The translations under genes and the position numbers were made by a program. DNA of 64,000 bases, from assembly GCA_021107755.1 (NCBI GenBank), contig JAIOSF010000031.1:17589-81588 (forward strand), written 5' to 3'. The notes under the pieces were generated by a model, which ran no database searches, was not told the origin of the DNA, and was given only the letters and a program-made list of their open reading frames with translations. Shown here piece by piece: positions 1 to 8,469 of this stretch. This DNA comes from Arcobacteraceae bacterium. Lineage in GTDB: Bacteria > Campylobacterota > Campylobacteria > Campylobacterales > Arcobacteraceae. How positions within the stretch are numbered: the stretch's first letter is position 1; each line of letters starts with the position of its first letter.

Positions 1-1
1 T

Positions 2-418
2 GATGATATGGTTCCACTTCCAAGGTTTTCTACAGTTGCAGGAGTTCCTTTAACTGACCTTTTGACTTGGGAAGAGATAAATGAAATTATTGAAAAAACA
101 AAAAATGGTGGAGCTGAAATTGTTAGTTTACTAAAAGATGGAAGTGCTTATTATGCACCTGCAAAAGCAACTGCTATTATGGTAGAAGCTGTTTTAAGTA
201 ATACTAAACAAATTTATCCATGTGCTGTTATGCTTGATGGTGAATATGGATATAAAGATGTTGTAAGCGGAGTTCCAGTTATGATTGGTGCTAATGGTGC
301 TGAGAAAGTTATCGAAGCAAACTTAAATGATGACCAAGATAGAAAATTTGCAAAATCTGTAGGAAGTGTAAAACAACTTATAGATGCACTCTATACAAAT
401 AAATTCTACCAAAAATAA
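2..418 (+). CDS. mdh: Malate dehydrogenase, C-terminal part (5' end outside window)
   Basis: C-terminal portion of an NAD-dependent malate dehydrogenase, which interconverts malate and oxaloacetate in the TCA cycle in the cytoplasm. The frame is open from the window edge (Asp-Asp precede the first Met), so the internal Met at base 8 is not the start. The visible part has the [14 protein letters not shown] stretch and the ATA...AVMLDGEYG region typical of bacterial LDH-like malate dehydrogenases, and it ends normally. The coenzyme-binding half lies outside the window. It is convergent with ftsK and shares a hairpin terminator with it. Lactate dehydrogenase is the only close alternative; the malate call rests on overall resemblance. 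Confidence 0.85.
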   Translation, partial: DDMVPLPRFSTVAGVPLTDLLTWEEINEIIEKTKNGGAEIVSLLKDGSAYYAPAKATAIMVEAVLSNTKQIYPCAVMLDGEYGYKDVVSGVPVMIGANGAEKVIEANLNDDQDRKFAKSVGSVKQLIDALYTNKFYQK

Positions 419-427
419 ATAAACTCT

Positions 428-458
428 ATTGATTTAATTTTTTATAAATTAAATCAAT
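428..458. terminator. Bidirectional hairpin between mdh and ftsK
   Basis: A perfect 13-bp inverted repeat (ATTGATTTAATTT / AAATTAAATCAAT) with a 5-nt loop lies between the convergent mdh and ftsK genes. It overlaps the ftsK stop codon. It is A/T only, so its strength as an intrinsic terminator is uncertain, but its position suits termination from both sides. Confidence 0.55.
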
Positions 459-2671
459 ATCTCCCTATTTCCTTTTGCATTTGCTTCTGATAATACACCT
501 GTTTGTTCTAACTGTTCTATAATTGTAGCTGATCTATTATAACCTATTTTTAATCGTCTTTGTAAATAACTAATTGAACTTTTTTTATCTTGAATTACAA
601 CCATTTTTGCCTCTTCATAAAGTTCATCCAAATCACCAACACTTGTAACAGAAGATGAACCAGAACTAAACCCATCTTCAGCTTTCTCTTTTAGAAAACT
701 CACATCATATTGTACTTCTCTTTGAGCTTTTAAGAACTCGACAACTTGCTCTATCTCTTTTTCATCACTCCAAGGAGCATGAATACGAACTAATCCACTC
801 ATACCAGGAGGTGTAAAAAGCATATCCCCTTTTCCAAGTAATGATTCTGCACCCATAGAATCAAGGATAATTTTACTATCAACTTTTTGCCCTACTTTAT
901 AACTAATACGGCTAGGAAGATTTGCCTTAATTAGACCTGTAACAACATCTACAGATGGTCTTTGAGTTGCAACTACTAAGTGAATACCACTTGCTCGTGC
1001 CATTTGAGCAAGTCTTGCAATTGATAATTCAACCTCTTTACCACTTGTCATCATTAAATCTGCTAACTCATCTATAATAATTACAATATAAGGAAATGGT
1101 TCATATCCATTTTTCTTTGCTTTTTCATTATAGTTTTCAATATTTTTTGTACGAGTATCTGCCATCATAGCATATCGTTTTTCCATCTCAGCAACCATAT
1201 TTGCTAAAGCATTTATAGCTTCCATAGGTTTTGTAATAACAGGTGTTAAGAGATGTGGAATATCATTATATATTGAAAATTCTAACATCTTTGGATCAAT
1301 CATAATAAGTTTTAAGTTATCTGGAGAATTTTTATACAATAATGATAGAATCATAGCATTTAAACCAACACTCTTACCACTTCCAGTAGTTCCTGCAATA
1401 AGTAAATGTGGTAATTTTTTTAAATCAGTTATAAAAGGATTTCCAACAATATCTTTCCCTAAAATCATTGTTAAAGGTGATGATGTTTTTTGAAATAGGT
1501 CACTTTCAAGTATCTCTCGTATATATATAGTATCTGTTTCATCATTTGGTACCTCAATACCGACAACATCTTTTCCTGGAATTGGAGCTTGAATTCTTAT
1601 TGTTGTTGCTTTAAGTGCCATCGCTAAATCATCTTGAAGATTGAGTATTTTAGAAACTTTTACATTTGGTGCTGGTTTAAACTCAAAAGTTGTTACAATA
1701 GGTCCAGTATATGTCCGTACAACATCACCTTCAATTTTAAACATACTAAGCTTTTCAAGTAAGTCTTGTATTTTTTTATCTATAACAGCTTCATTTATTT
1801 TTGCTTTTGCCTCTTTTTTAGGCTTATGAAAGATATCTGTTGGGGGTAATTTAAAATCTTTTACTTTAATCCCCTCACCAATTTCAATATCTTCTAATAA
1901 CTTTCTATTTTCTTCCAGCTCTTCAACTAAAATTCTATTTTTAGGTTTCTTTTCTACTTTTTTTGATGATTCATCAAGTATCTCTTCCAATGTTGGTAGT
2001 TTTTCTTCTATCTCTATATTCTGTAAATTATTAGAGATATCTTCTTTGTCAATCTCTTTTTCATAGATATTTAAAGGTTCTATCTCTTTTTGTTGTTCTT
2101 GAAAATATATATCATCTTCTTCTATACTAATTTCAGCTGTATCTCCAACCTCTTTAACAACTACTTTTTGTTCATGCTTCTCATGGGTTCTTTCCAATTT
2201 TTGGGGAAGTTTTTTAATTTTTTTAGTAGGATAAGTAATTTTAAAAAACTCGAAAAAGCTATTTTTAAAATTTACAAACTTTTCATGAACACGATCTGAA
2301 CTTGATTCAAAAAGGACAAATAAAGAGATAAACATTCCAATTAAGAATACTATCCAAAGTCCTGCTAGTCCTATAAAAGGAGATAAATAATCAACAACAT
2401 AGTTACCAATTTTTCCAGACATTGGACCTGTAATAACAAGTGATTGCAATACAATAATTGATATACTTAATATAGTTATTGCAATACCTTTTGATATGGG
2501 ATTTTCTACATAGGAAAAGTTAAATTTATACAGTGGATATAAAAAAAGCGGCAAATATATATATGCTAAATATCCTAGATACTCTTTTGAATAAGTTGAA
2601 ACCAGAAACCCTACTTTTCCTACGCTACTTGTATCAGATACAAAAATAGCATACGAGAAAAAAATAAGCAC
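449..2671 (-). CDS. ftsK: DNA translocase FtsK
   Basis: Septal membrane-anchored DNA pump that clears and aligns chromosome termini for XerH/XerCD-type recombination during division. About four N-terminal membrane segments fall within residues 1-122. A charged, low-complexity linker follows (about 150-290). The motor has Walker A GTTGSGKS near residue 426 and Walker B IIIIDELADLM near 535. A C-terminal winged-helix gamma domain (about 665-738, including ISYLQRRLKIGYNRSA) recognises polar sequences. The annotated GTG start has no Shine-Dalgarno sequence and cuts the first membrane helix short. The frame stays open 39 bases further, to an ATT codon directly after the lpxD stop, behind AAAAGGA. 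It follows lpxD with essentially no gap, so it is probably co-transcribed with it. Confidence 0.95.
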   Translation of the reverse strand: MLIFFSYAIFVSDTSSVGKVGFLVSTYSKEYLGYLAYIYLPLFLYPLYKFNFSYVENPISKGIAITILSISIIVLQSLVITGPMSGKIGNYVVDYLSPFIGLAGLWIVFLIGMFISLFVLFESSSDRVHEKFVNFKNSFFEFFKITYPTKKIKKLPQKLERTHEKHEQKVVVKEVGDTAEISIEEDDIYFQEQQKEIEPLNIYEKEIDKEDISNNLQNIEIEEKLPTLEEILDESSKKVEKKPKNRILVEELEENRKLLEDIEIGEGIKVKDFKLPPTDIFHKPKKEAKAKINEAVIDKKIQDLLEKLSMFKIEGDVVRTYTGPIVTTFEFKPAPNVKVSKILNLQDDLAMALKATTIRIQAPIPGKDVVGIEVPNDETDTIYIREILESDLFQKTSSPLTMILGKDIVGNPFITDLKKLPHLLIAGTTGSGKSVGLNAMILSLLYKNSPDNLKLIMIDPKMLEFSIYNDIPHLLTPVITKPMEAINALANMVAEMEKRYAMMADTRTKNIENYNEKAKKNGYEPFPYIVIIIDELADLMMTSGKEVELSIARLAQMARASGIHLVVATQRPSVDVVTGLIKANLPSRISYKVGQKVDSKIILDSMGAESLLGKGDMLFTPPGMSGLVRIHAPWSDEKEIEQVVEFLKAQREVQYDVSFLKEKAEDGFSSGSSSVTSVGDLDELYEEAKMVVIQDKKSSISYLQRRLKIGYNRSATIIEQLEQTGVLSEANAKGNREILI

Positions 2672-2710
2672 AAATGCTATTATTATAGATATGATTTTAG
2701 AAGCTATAAT

Positions 2711-3664
2711 TTATCCTTTTAATAATTTTTGAATTTTACCTTGTAGTCTCAGCCAAGCACGATGTTCCATTAAAGGAAATCCAGCCCACTGTTTCTTAGG
2801 CTCTTTTATCGATTTTGAAACACCACTTTTTGCTGAAATTGTAGTAAATGGAGCAATCTCTAAATGTCCTGCTACTCCACTTTGAGCACCAACTACTACA
2901 TATTCTTTAAGAATAGAGGAACCTGCAAATCCACACTGTGCTGTTATAATAGACCCTTTCCCTATTTTACAATTATGAGCCACTTGAACTAAATTATCAA
3001 TTCGCACACCATTCTCTATAATTGTTGAGTTAAAAGCTGCTCTATCTATAGTGGTATTTGCACCAATCTCTACATCATCACCAATAGTGACATTTCCATT
3101 TTGGTATATTTTAACATATTTTCCATCACTTGTGTTAGCAAAGCCAAAACCATCACTACCAATAACAGTACCCGCATGTATTATGCAATCTTTTCCAATA
3201 ATACAATCTCGATATATTGTAACATTTGGATAAATAATACAATTATCACCTATTGATACATTATCACCGATAAAAACTCCAGACATTATAGTACAGTGAC
3301 TACCAATACTACTATTTTTTCCAATAAAAGTATTTTCCATTATAGTAGTATTTGGAGCAATAGTTGCTTCTTTTCCACTTATTTCTATAACTTTTGGAGC
3401 AAATAGTTTACTTGCATATGCTAACGAAAGGTAAGGTTGTTCACAAATTAAAGCAATACAACTACTTGGAACTAAGCTTACCATATCTTCTGTAACAAAA
3501 ACTGCACCAGCTTTTGTAGTAGATAAATCATCTTTATACTTTTTATTTTCTAGAAAAGATATTTCTGATTCAGTAGCATCTTTCAAAGTGTTAAGACCAG
3601 TTATTACCTTATCTGTTTCACACTTTATAGAAAGATACTTTGATATCTCTTTTAAACTATTCAC
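2711..3664 (-). CDS. lpxD: UDP-3-O-acylglucosamine N-acyltransferase LpxD
   Basis: Third step of lipid A synthesis: adds a 3-hydroxyacyl chain from acyl-ACP to the 2-amino group of UDP-3-O-acyl-glucosamine, in the cytoplasm. An N-terminal uridine-binding domain (about 1-95) is followed by a left-handed beta-helix of hexapeptide repeats (about 100-265; for example [16 protein letters not shown]). The catalytic His sits in VAHNCKIG near residue 228. A short helical C-terminus follows. The length of 317 is slightly under the usual 320-340. It lies between ilvH and ftsK on the same strand with tiny gaps, so it is probably part of one transcript although its pathway is unrelated to both. Confidence 0.95.
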   Translation of the reverse strand: MNSLKEISKYLSIKCETDKVITGLNTLKDATESEISFLENKKYKDDLSTTKAGAVFVTEDMVSLVPSSCIALICEQPYLSLAYASKLFAPKVIEISGKEATIAPNTTIMENTFIGKNSSIGSHCTIMSGVFIGDNVSIGDNCIIYPNVTIYRDCIIGKDCIIHAGTVIGSDGFGFANTSDGKYVKIYQNGNVTIGDDVEIGANTTIDRAAFNSTIIENGVRIDNLVQVAHNCKIGKGSIITAQCGFAGSSILKEYVVVGAQSGVAGHLEIAPFTTISAKSGVSKSIKEPKKQWAGFPLMEHRAWLRLQGKIQKLLKG

Positions 3665-3670
3665 TTTTTT

Positions 3671-4168
3671 TTATCTTTCCATCGCTACAACACCACTTCT
3701 TACAATTTCAAGTGGTTTGTATTTTGCCATTATATTTACAAAATTTTCTATTCTATGTGGCTCATCTGTTGCAGAAATAACAACTGCATCATGTGTAACA
3801 TTTTGTATTGCACCATTATAAGCTCTAGCAATTACATCAATATCACTTAAGTTTTCCTCAATTGGAACTTTAATAAGTACGGTGTCTTTTTCTATTGCAT
3901 CTTTATGTTCAATAACTTTTAACACAGGTACGAGTTTATTTAATTGTTTTACAATTTGATCAATAACTCTAGCAACACCAACAGTAATAATTGTAATTCT
4001 AGAATACTCACTATTTGGTATTGGAGCAACTGTTAAAGAGTCTATATTGTATCCTCTAGCCGAAAAAAGATCAACTATTCGACTAAGTACTGATTCTCTA
4101 TTTATTACAATTACAGAGAGAACTTCTCTTTTTTCCTCTTTGCTATAAAAATCTTTAAAGTTATTCAT
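3671..4168 (-). CDS. ilvH: Acetolactate synthase small (regulatory) subunit
   Basis: Regulatory subunit of acetohydroxyacid synthase. It stimulates the catalytic subunit and confers valine feedback inhibition in branched-chain amino acid synthesis. An N-terminal ACT domain (about residues 16-90) has the usual start VLSVIVINRESVLSRIVDLF and a GYNIDSLTV segment. A C-terminal ACT-like ALS domain ends in EIVRSGVVAMER. The length of 165 is normal. The start overlaps the ilvB stop in a TAATG arrangement, which suggests translational coupling and a fixed subunit ratio. Confidence 0.96.
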   Translation of the reverse strand: MNNFKDFYSKEEKREVLSVIVINRESVLSRIVDLFSARGYNIDSLTVAPIPNSEYSRITIITVGVARVIDQIVKQLNKLVPVLKVIEHKDAIEKDTVLIKVPIEENLSDIDVIARAYNGAIQNVTHDAVVISATDEPHRIENFVNIMAKYKPLEIVRSGVVAMER

Positions 4169-5895
4169 TATTTTGCTCCTTGGCTTTTTTCTAGCAATAA
4201 CATCTCATCTAATGCATGTCCATTTGGTACCATTGGAAGAACCTCTTCTCTTCTATCAATTATAACTTCAATCATAGCAACCTTATTTGAAGCAACAGCA
4301 TCTTTTAATGCAACATCAAACTCCTCTTTTGTATGAACTTTATATCCTACACCACCCATAGATTGAGCTAACATTGTAAAGTCAGCTTGTATCTCTAAGT
4401 TTGTTTCAGAAAGTCTATCCTCATAAAACCTAGTTTGCCATTGTCTAACCATACCTAAATAATTATTATTCAATATAATATTAATATGTGGTAAATTATA
4501 CTGTGTACAAGTTATTATCTCTTGTATATTCATCATTATACTACCATCACCTGTAAAATTAACAGATATTTTATCTGGATTTGCTCTTTTCGTTCCCATA
4601 GCGTAAGGAAGCCCTACTCCCATAGTACCTAAACCACCACTTGTCATCCATTGTCTCGGATAGTTAAATGGGTAAAATTGTGCTGTCCACATTTGATGTT
4701 GACCAACATCAGTGGAGATAAGCGCATCATCGCCTAAAAGCTCTCCTGTTCTTTGGATTACCCATTGTGGCTTTAACCTATCACTATCTTCATGATACGC
4801 TAAAGGATGTTCTTTTCTGTATCCATGTAGTTTTTCAACCCAAGGAGTATAATCATTAAATTCAAAATCTTTAGTATGTTCTAAAATTTGTTTCATAACT
4901 ATCGCTAAATCACCTACTATTGGATAGTTTGGTTTTACTATTTTAGCTATACTTGCAGGATCTATATCTACATGAACAACATGTGCTTTTTTTGCAAAAG
5001 TATCCAGTCTTCCCGTAACTCTATCATCAAACCTAGCCCCAAAACAGATAATCATATCTGTTTCACTCATAGCCATATTTGCTGCATACTCACCGTGCAT
5101 ACCAAGCATACCAAATAAAAGATCATCATCATGTCTCATAATACCACGAGCCATCAAAGTTTCAACAACAGGTATTTTTGTCTGATGTGCAAATTCTCTT
5201 ATATCTTCATAACAATTAGATAATACAGCTCCTCCTCCTATATAAAGAACAGGTCTTTTCGCCTCACTAATATGTTTTAATGCAGCTTTAATTTGTCTTA
5301 TATTCCCTTTTGTAGTTGGTTTATAAGTTGGTAATTCAAACTCTTGGTCATAATTAAAATCTGCTAAATCAGCACTCACATCTTTTGGTAAATCAATATG
5401 TACAGGTCCTGGTCTTCCAGTTTTTGCAATATGAAATGCTATTTTTAATACTCTTGTTAAGTCGTTAACATCATTCACTAAAAAGTTATGTTTTGTACAT
5501 GGTCTACTAATACCAACAGCATCAATCTCTTGAAATGCATCTGTACCAATAACTGCTGTTGGTACTTGTCCACTAATTACAACCATAGGGATACTATCTG
5601 TATATGCAGTAGCTAGCCCTGTAACAGCATTTGTAAATCCAGGTCCTGATGTAACAATAGCCACACCTACTTTACCACTACTTCTTGCATATGCATCTGC
5701 TGCATGTACTGCTGCTTGCTCGTGTTTTGTAAGTATATGTTGAAAATGGTCTTGTTTATAAATCTCATCATATACATTCATTATAGCACCACCTGGATAT
5801 CCAAATACTACTTCTGTATTTTCCCTTCTTAATGCTTCTATTACGATTTGTGAACCAGTTAATTGTCCACTTGTATTGTTTGATTTGTAACTCAT
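4168..5895 (-). CDS. ilvB: Acetolactate synthase large (catalytic) subunit
   Basis: Thiamine-diphosphate enzyme condensing two pyruvates to acetolactate (or pyruvate plus 2-oxobutyrate), the first common step to valine, leucine and isoleucine. The catalytic Glu is in LTKHEQAAVHAA (Glu59). The central FAD-binding domain is present, and the ThDP/Mg motif begins at GDGSIMMNIQE near residue 446. The length of 575 is normal. It is the first gene of the leftward ilvB-ilvH-lpxD-ftsK series and is divergent from the gene at 6,078, so the 182-bp gap must hold both promoters. No leader peptide or attenuator was recognised. The symbol could equally be ilvI. Confidence 0.96.
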   Translation of the reverse strand: MSYKSNNTSGQLTGSQIVIEALRRENTEVVFGYPGGAIMNVYDEIYKQDHFQHILTKHEQAAVHAADAYARSSGKVGVAIVTSGPGFTNAVTGLATAYTDSIPMVVISGQVPTAVIGTDAFQEIDAVGISRPCTKHNFLVNDVNDLTRVLKIAFHIAKTGRPGPVHIDLPKDVSADLADFNYDQEFELPTYKPTTKGNIRQIKAALKHISEAKRPVLYIGGGAVLSNCYEDIREFAHQTKIPVVETLMARGIMRHDDDLLFGMLGMHGEYAANMAMSETDMIICFGARFDDRVTGRLDTFAKKAHVVHVDIDPASIAKIVKPNYPIVGDLAIVMKQILEHTKDFEFNDYTPWVEKLHGYRKEHPLAYHEDSDRLKPQWVIQRTGELLGDDALISTDVGQHQMWTAQFYPFNYPRQWMTSGGLGTMGVGLPYAMGTKRANPDKISVNFTGDGSIMMNIQEIITCTQYNLPHINIILNNNYLGMVRQWQTRFYEDRLSETNLEIQADFTMLAQSMGGVGYKVHTKEEFDVALKDAVASNKVAMIEVIIDRREEVLPMVPNGHALDEMLLLEKSQGAK

Positions 5896-5971
5896 AGTTT
5901 CTCTTTCTTTTAAAAAATATTTGGATTTTATCTAAATGAATATTAAGAGTTGATGAGAGTTGAAAACTACA

Positions 5972-6018
5972 AAATTTAAGTTAATTTTAAAAAAAACATA
6001 AATTTAAGTTAATTTTAA
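5972..6018. repeat. 19-bp direct repeat in divergent promoter region
   Basis: AAATTTAAGTTAATTTTAA occurs perfectly twice, at 5,972-5,990 and 6,000-6,018, with a 28-bp period. It lies between the divergent ilvB and the gene at 6,078, just upstream of a TATAAT box. The perfect match and position suggest paired regulator sites, but the low complexity means a recent duplication is also possible. Confidence 0.5.
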
Positions 6019-6041
6019 GAAAAGAATAATAAAAATTAGTG

Positions 6042-6069
6042 TATAATTAGTTATAAATTAGAAAGGAGG
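6042..6069 (+). promoter_or_regulatory. Promoter -10 and strong ribosome-binding site for the 6,078 gene
   Basis: A consensus TATAAT at 6,042-6,047 in an AT-rich context is followed by an unusually complete Shine-Dalgarno AAAGGAGG at 6,062-6,069. The latter is placed 8 nt before ATG 6,078. There is no recognisable -35, as is usual for Campylobacterota sigma-70 promoters. The strong RBS implies an abundant protein. Confidence 0.6.
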
Positions 6070-6077
6070 TACTTATT

Positions 6078-6818
6078 ATGGAACTAAATTCAGTAAATAC
6101 TTTGGGTTTTTCAAATGTTACTCAGTCGAACTTAAATCAAGCAAAAAGTGTGAATCAAATTGAATTAGATTCTAATAGTAAGCCTTTAAAAGTAGATAGA
6201 GTTGAACTTCAAAATCAGAGTCAGGGTTCTTCTTTTGCCAATGGTTTGATAAATAATGTTAAACAGATTTCAAATGCATTAAGTATTCAATCAACTGTAT
6301 CCAAACAATTGGATATAACAAATGAAATTGAACAATCTATAAATTTGGTTGTGTCTAATCCAAGTGGTAGTCAAACACTAAATGATATTCAACCAAAAAT
6401 CAAGAACTTAATGGATAGTTTTAACACCCTTTCTTCTAGCATATCTACAAAGGTAAATGCTATTTCTAGAGATTCTAATGAAGAGGAAAAAAGTAGGGTA
6501 TATTTTGATGGAATATTAGGAGCTAAGCCTTTAAGTAGTGAAGAGATTTTTGCAGAAGTAACTTCTCAAAGGGAGAGGCTACAAAGTATTAATAAAGCTG
6601 CAAATGAAGAGGTATTAAACAATGTTCAAAAGTCAAAAAACTTATTTACTACCCAAAAACAAGAACTTGTAGCGCAACAACCACAAATCAAAAATGTAGA
6701 CTACAAAATAGAGAGTGATAATTTTAGCTCTAAAACTTTACAAAATGTATCTGGTGATGTTGTTGATACCCAAGCAAATGCTCAAGTAGATAAAAATATT
6801 AAACTTCTAGCATCATAA
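6078..6818 (+). CDS. Uncharacterised protein with flagellin-tail-like C-terminus
   Basis: I do not recognise the family. The 246-residue product is polar, rich in Asn, Gln and Ser, lacks Cys and Trp, and has no signal peptide or membrane segment. It looks largely helical: residues about 60-130 and 150-195 have heptad-like spacing of I/L/V. The last residues (QANAQVDKNIKLLAS) resemble the terminal D0 helix of flagellins, which often end QANA..QNVLxLL. A flagellar or secreted role is therefore possible but unproven. It stands alone between ilvB (divergent) and the chemotaxis operon (convergent), with its own promoter, strong RBS and terminator. A flagellum-associated or simple cytoplasmic coiled-coil protein are both open. 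Confidence 0.75.
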   Translation: MELNSVNTLGFSNVTQSNLNQAKSVNQIELDSNSKPLKVDRVELQNQSQGSSFANGLINNVKQISNALSIQSTVSKQLDITNEIEQSINLVVSNPSGSQTLNDIQPKIKNLMDSFNTLSSSISTKVNAISRDSNEEEKSRVYFDGILGAKPLSSEEIFAEVTSQRERLQSINKAANEEVLNNVQKSKNLFTTQKQELVAQQPQIKNVDYKIESDNFSSKTLQNVSGDVVDTQANAQVDKNIKLLAS

Positions 6819-6819
6819 G

Positions 6820-6868
6820 AGATATCACACTTTAACTTTCATATTTAAGGATGTGGTATCTTTATTTT
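6820..6868. terminator. Hairpin between convergent 6,078 gene and pssA
   Basis: AGATATCACA (6,820-6,829) and TGTGGTATCT (6,852-6,861) pair at 9 of 10 positions around a 22-nt loop. A T-rich tail follows on the plus strand. The hairpin overlaps the pssA stop, so it can serve both convergent genes. Confidence 0.55.
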
Positions 6869-7408
6869 CGAATTTAAAAGATATCCTATAACTATCATTA
6901 GAGCTAAGACAATATTTTCATTCGGTATTAGTTCATAAATCCACCCCAAATACACACACCACAGTAATATGGCTCCAAGTGGCGTAGGAACACCTGTAAA
7001 ATACTTACTTACTTCACCTTCATCTGCATTAATATTAAACTGTATTAATCTTCTCAAACCTGAAATAACATAATATATAAAAGCAAAAGCTACAAATGCA
7101 GTATTTAAAAACTCTATCTCTTTACCATCAATTACCCCAAAGAATATAAACATAACAGGTACTATAACAAAAGATAAAAAGTCCCCAAAAGAATCTAATT
7201 GAATACCAAATTGTGTAGAAAGATTATATTTTCTTGCAATTTTACCATCTAATATATCAAAAGCCCCTGCAAGCCAAGCAAATAATGCTGCTGCAAAAAA
7301 ATCACTGTGTGTTAAAAAATATATTGCTAATATACCTGAAGCTATATTGAAAAATGTAACAATATTAGCCAGATTAAAATGGTTGTCTTTATTAAATAAA
7401 AATGTCAT
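6845..7408 (-). CDS. pssA: CDP-alcohol phosphatidyltransferase, probably phosphatidylserine synthase
   Basis: Integral membrane enzyme transferring a phosphatidyl group from CDP-diacylglycerol to an alcohol, probably serine. The full CDP-OH-P signature D-G-x2-A-R-x8-G-x3-D-x3-D is present at residues 54-76. The surrounding sequence has several hydrophobic segments, and a GLRRLIQFN stretch and a TGVPTP motif typical of PssA follow. At 187 residues it is shorter than the usual 230-250 of epsilon PssA proteins and lacks the last membrane segments. Its start overlaps the diguanylate cyclase stop (ATGA), so it is translated as the last cistron of the chemosensory operon. Substrate assignment is inference; a phosphatidylglycerophosphate synthase is less likely. 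Confidence 0.8.
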   Translation of the reverse strand: MTFLFNKDNHFNLANIVTFFNIASGILAIYFLTHSDFFAAALFAWLAGAFDILDGKIARKYNLSTQFGIQLDSFGDFLSFVIVPVMFIFFGVIDGKEIEFLNTAFVAFAFIYYVISGLRRLIQFNINADEGEVSKYFTGVPTPLGAILLWCVYLGWIYELIPNENIVLALMIVIGYLLNSKIKIPHP

Positions 7409-8466
7409 AATGTGTATTGATCCCTTCCATACTCTTTTGATTGATAAAGTTTCTTATCAGCAAGTTTATATATATCTGTTCTTGACATATGATATATTTT
7501 CTTGTCAATTAAAACAACTCCCATAGATAAAGTTAAAAAATTTGTTTTACTAGCACTATGTTTTATTTTTTGTGCTGCTATTGCATTTTGTAAAATTTTC
7601 AACCTTTTCTCTAAAGTTACCCTATTAATATTAAAAATTAAAATACCAAACTCTTCTCCACCTAGTCTAAAAACATAATCATACTCATCTTTAAATAAAG
7701 TATCTAAAACATTTGCCACAGTTTTTAATGCAATATCTCCAGCATCATGTCCATAAGTATCATTATATTGTTTAAAAAAGTCTATATCTATCATTACAAA
7801 GGCACTTTCCCAGTTGTTTTCATAACTAACTACTGTTGTTTCATCTAATATACTATCAAAGTATTTTCTATTATAAAGTCCAGTAAGTCCATCTGTTATA
7901 GAATCTGACTTATATTTATTAACTAAATATTCTAATTTATTATGATTTTTTATTGTACTTATTATTGTAATAACAACAAATATACCAATAAAAATAATAA
8001 TAAAAATCTGATTATAAAATAGATAGTTTTTTACACTATCATATTTTTCTAAGAAATCTTTTCTTTGTACAGAAGCAGAAGAAACCTCATATTGAATAAG
8101 TAAATCTATCTGTTTTGTCATATAATCATAAAACTGTATGTTTCTCTTTTTAAAGGAGTTGGTAACTTGCTTGTTAATTTTATTAACAACTTCTCTCTCT
8201 TGTATTGTTTTATACTGTGAATTATAGTAATTCCAATTTTCTAGTATTATATTTTTGCTTTTTAATAATTCTGTGGGTTTGTTTATAAGATTTTTATATT
8301 CACTTTTAATAATATGTAGTTTATGTACAGGGATAAAATTCCCAAAATAGATATTATCAATTTGATTTTTTAATTTTTCAATTTCAGATGAAAACATAAA
8401 GCTAATATATACAAGTCCCAATAAAACTATAATAGGTAAAGCTAATAATTTATAATTTAATTTCAT
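7405..8466 (-). CDS. Membrane-bound diguanylate cyclase (GGDEF)
   Basis: Makes cyclic di-GMP from two GTP. A membrane helix at residues about 8-26 and another at about 152-172 enclose a periplasmic sensor-like region of about 125 residues without a recognised fold. The cytoplasmic GGDEF domain carries an intact active-site RLGGEEF near 266 and the usual DGLTGLYNRKYFD start. The product-inhibition site (RxxD five residues before the motif) is replaced by DEYD, so classical feedback inhibition is probably absent. It sits between cheB and pssA with 3-nt and overlapping junctions, which couples it to the chemosensory genes. Confidence 0.9.
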   Translation of the reverse strand: MKLNYKLLALPIIVLLGLVYISFMFSSEIEKLKNQIDNIYFGNFIPVHKLHIIKSEYKNLINKPTELLKSKNIILENWNYYNSQYKTIQEREVVNKINKQVTNSFKKRNIQFYDYMTKQIDLLIQYEVSSASVQRKDFLEKYDSVKNYLFYNQIFIIIFIGIFVVITIISTIKNHNKLEYLVNKYKSDSITDGLTGLYNRKYFDSILDETTVVSYENNWESAFVMIDIDFFKQYNDTYGHDAGDIALKTVANVLDTLFKDEYDYVFRLGGEEFGILIFNINRVTLEKRLKILQNAIAAQKIKHSASKTNFLTLSMGVVLIDKKIYHMSRTDIYKLADKKLYQSKEYGRDQYTL

Positions 8467-8469
8467 TAA

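Noticed and set aside
5896-6077. Branched-chain attenuator or T-box upstream of ilvB
   Set aside because: I found no leader peptide with Ile/Val/Leu codons and no terminator/antiterminator pair in this 182-bp gap.
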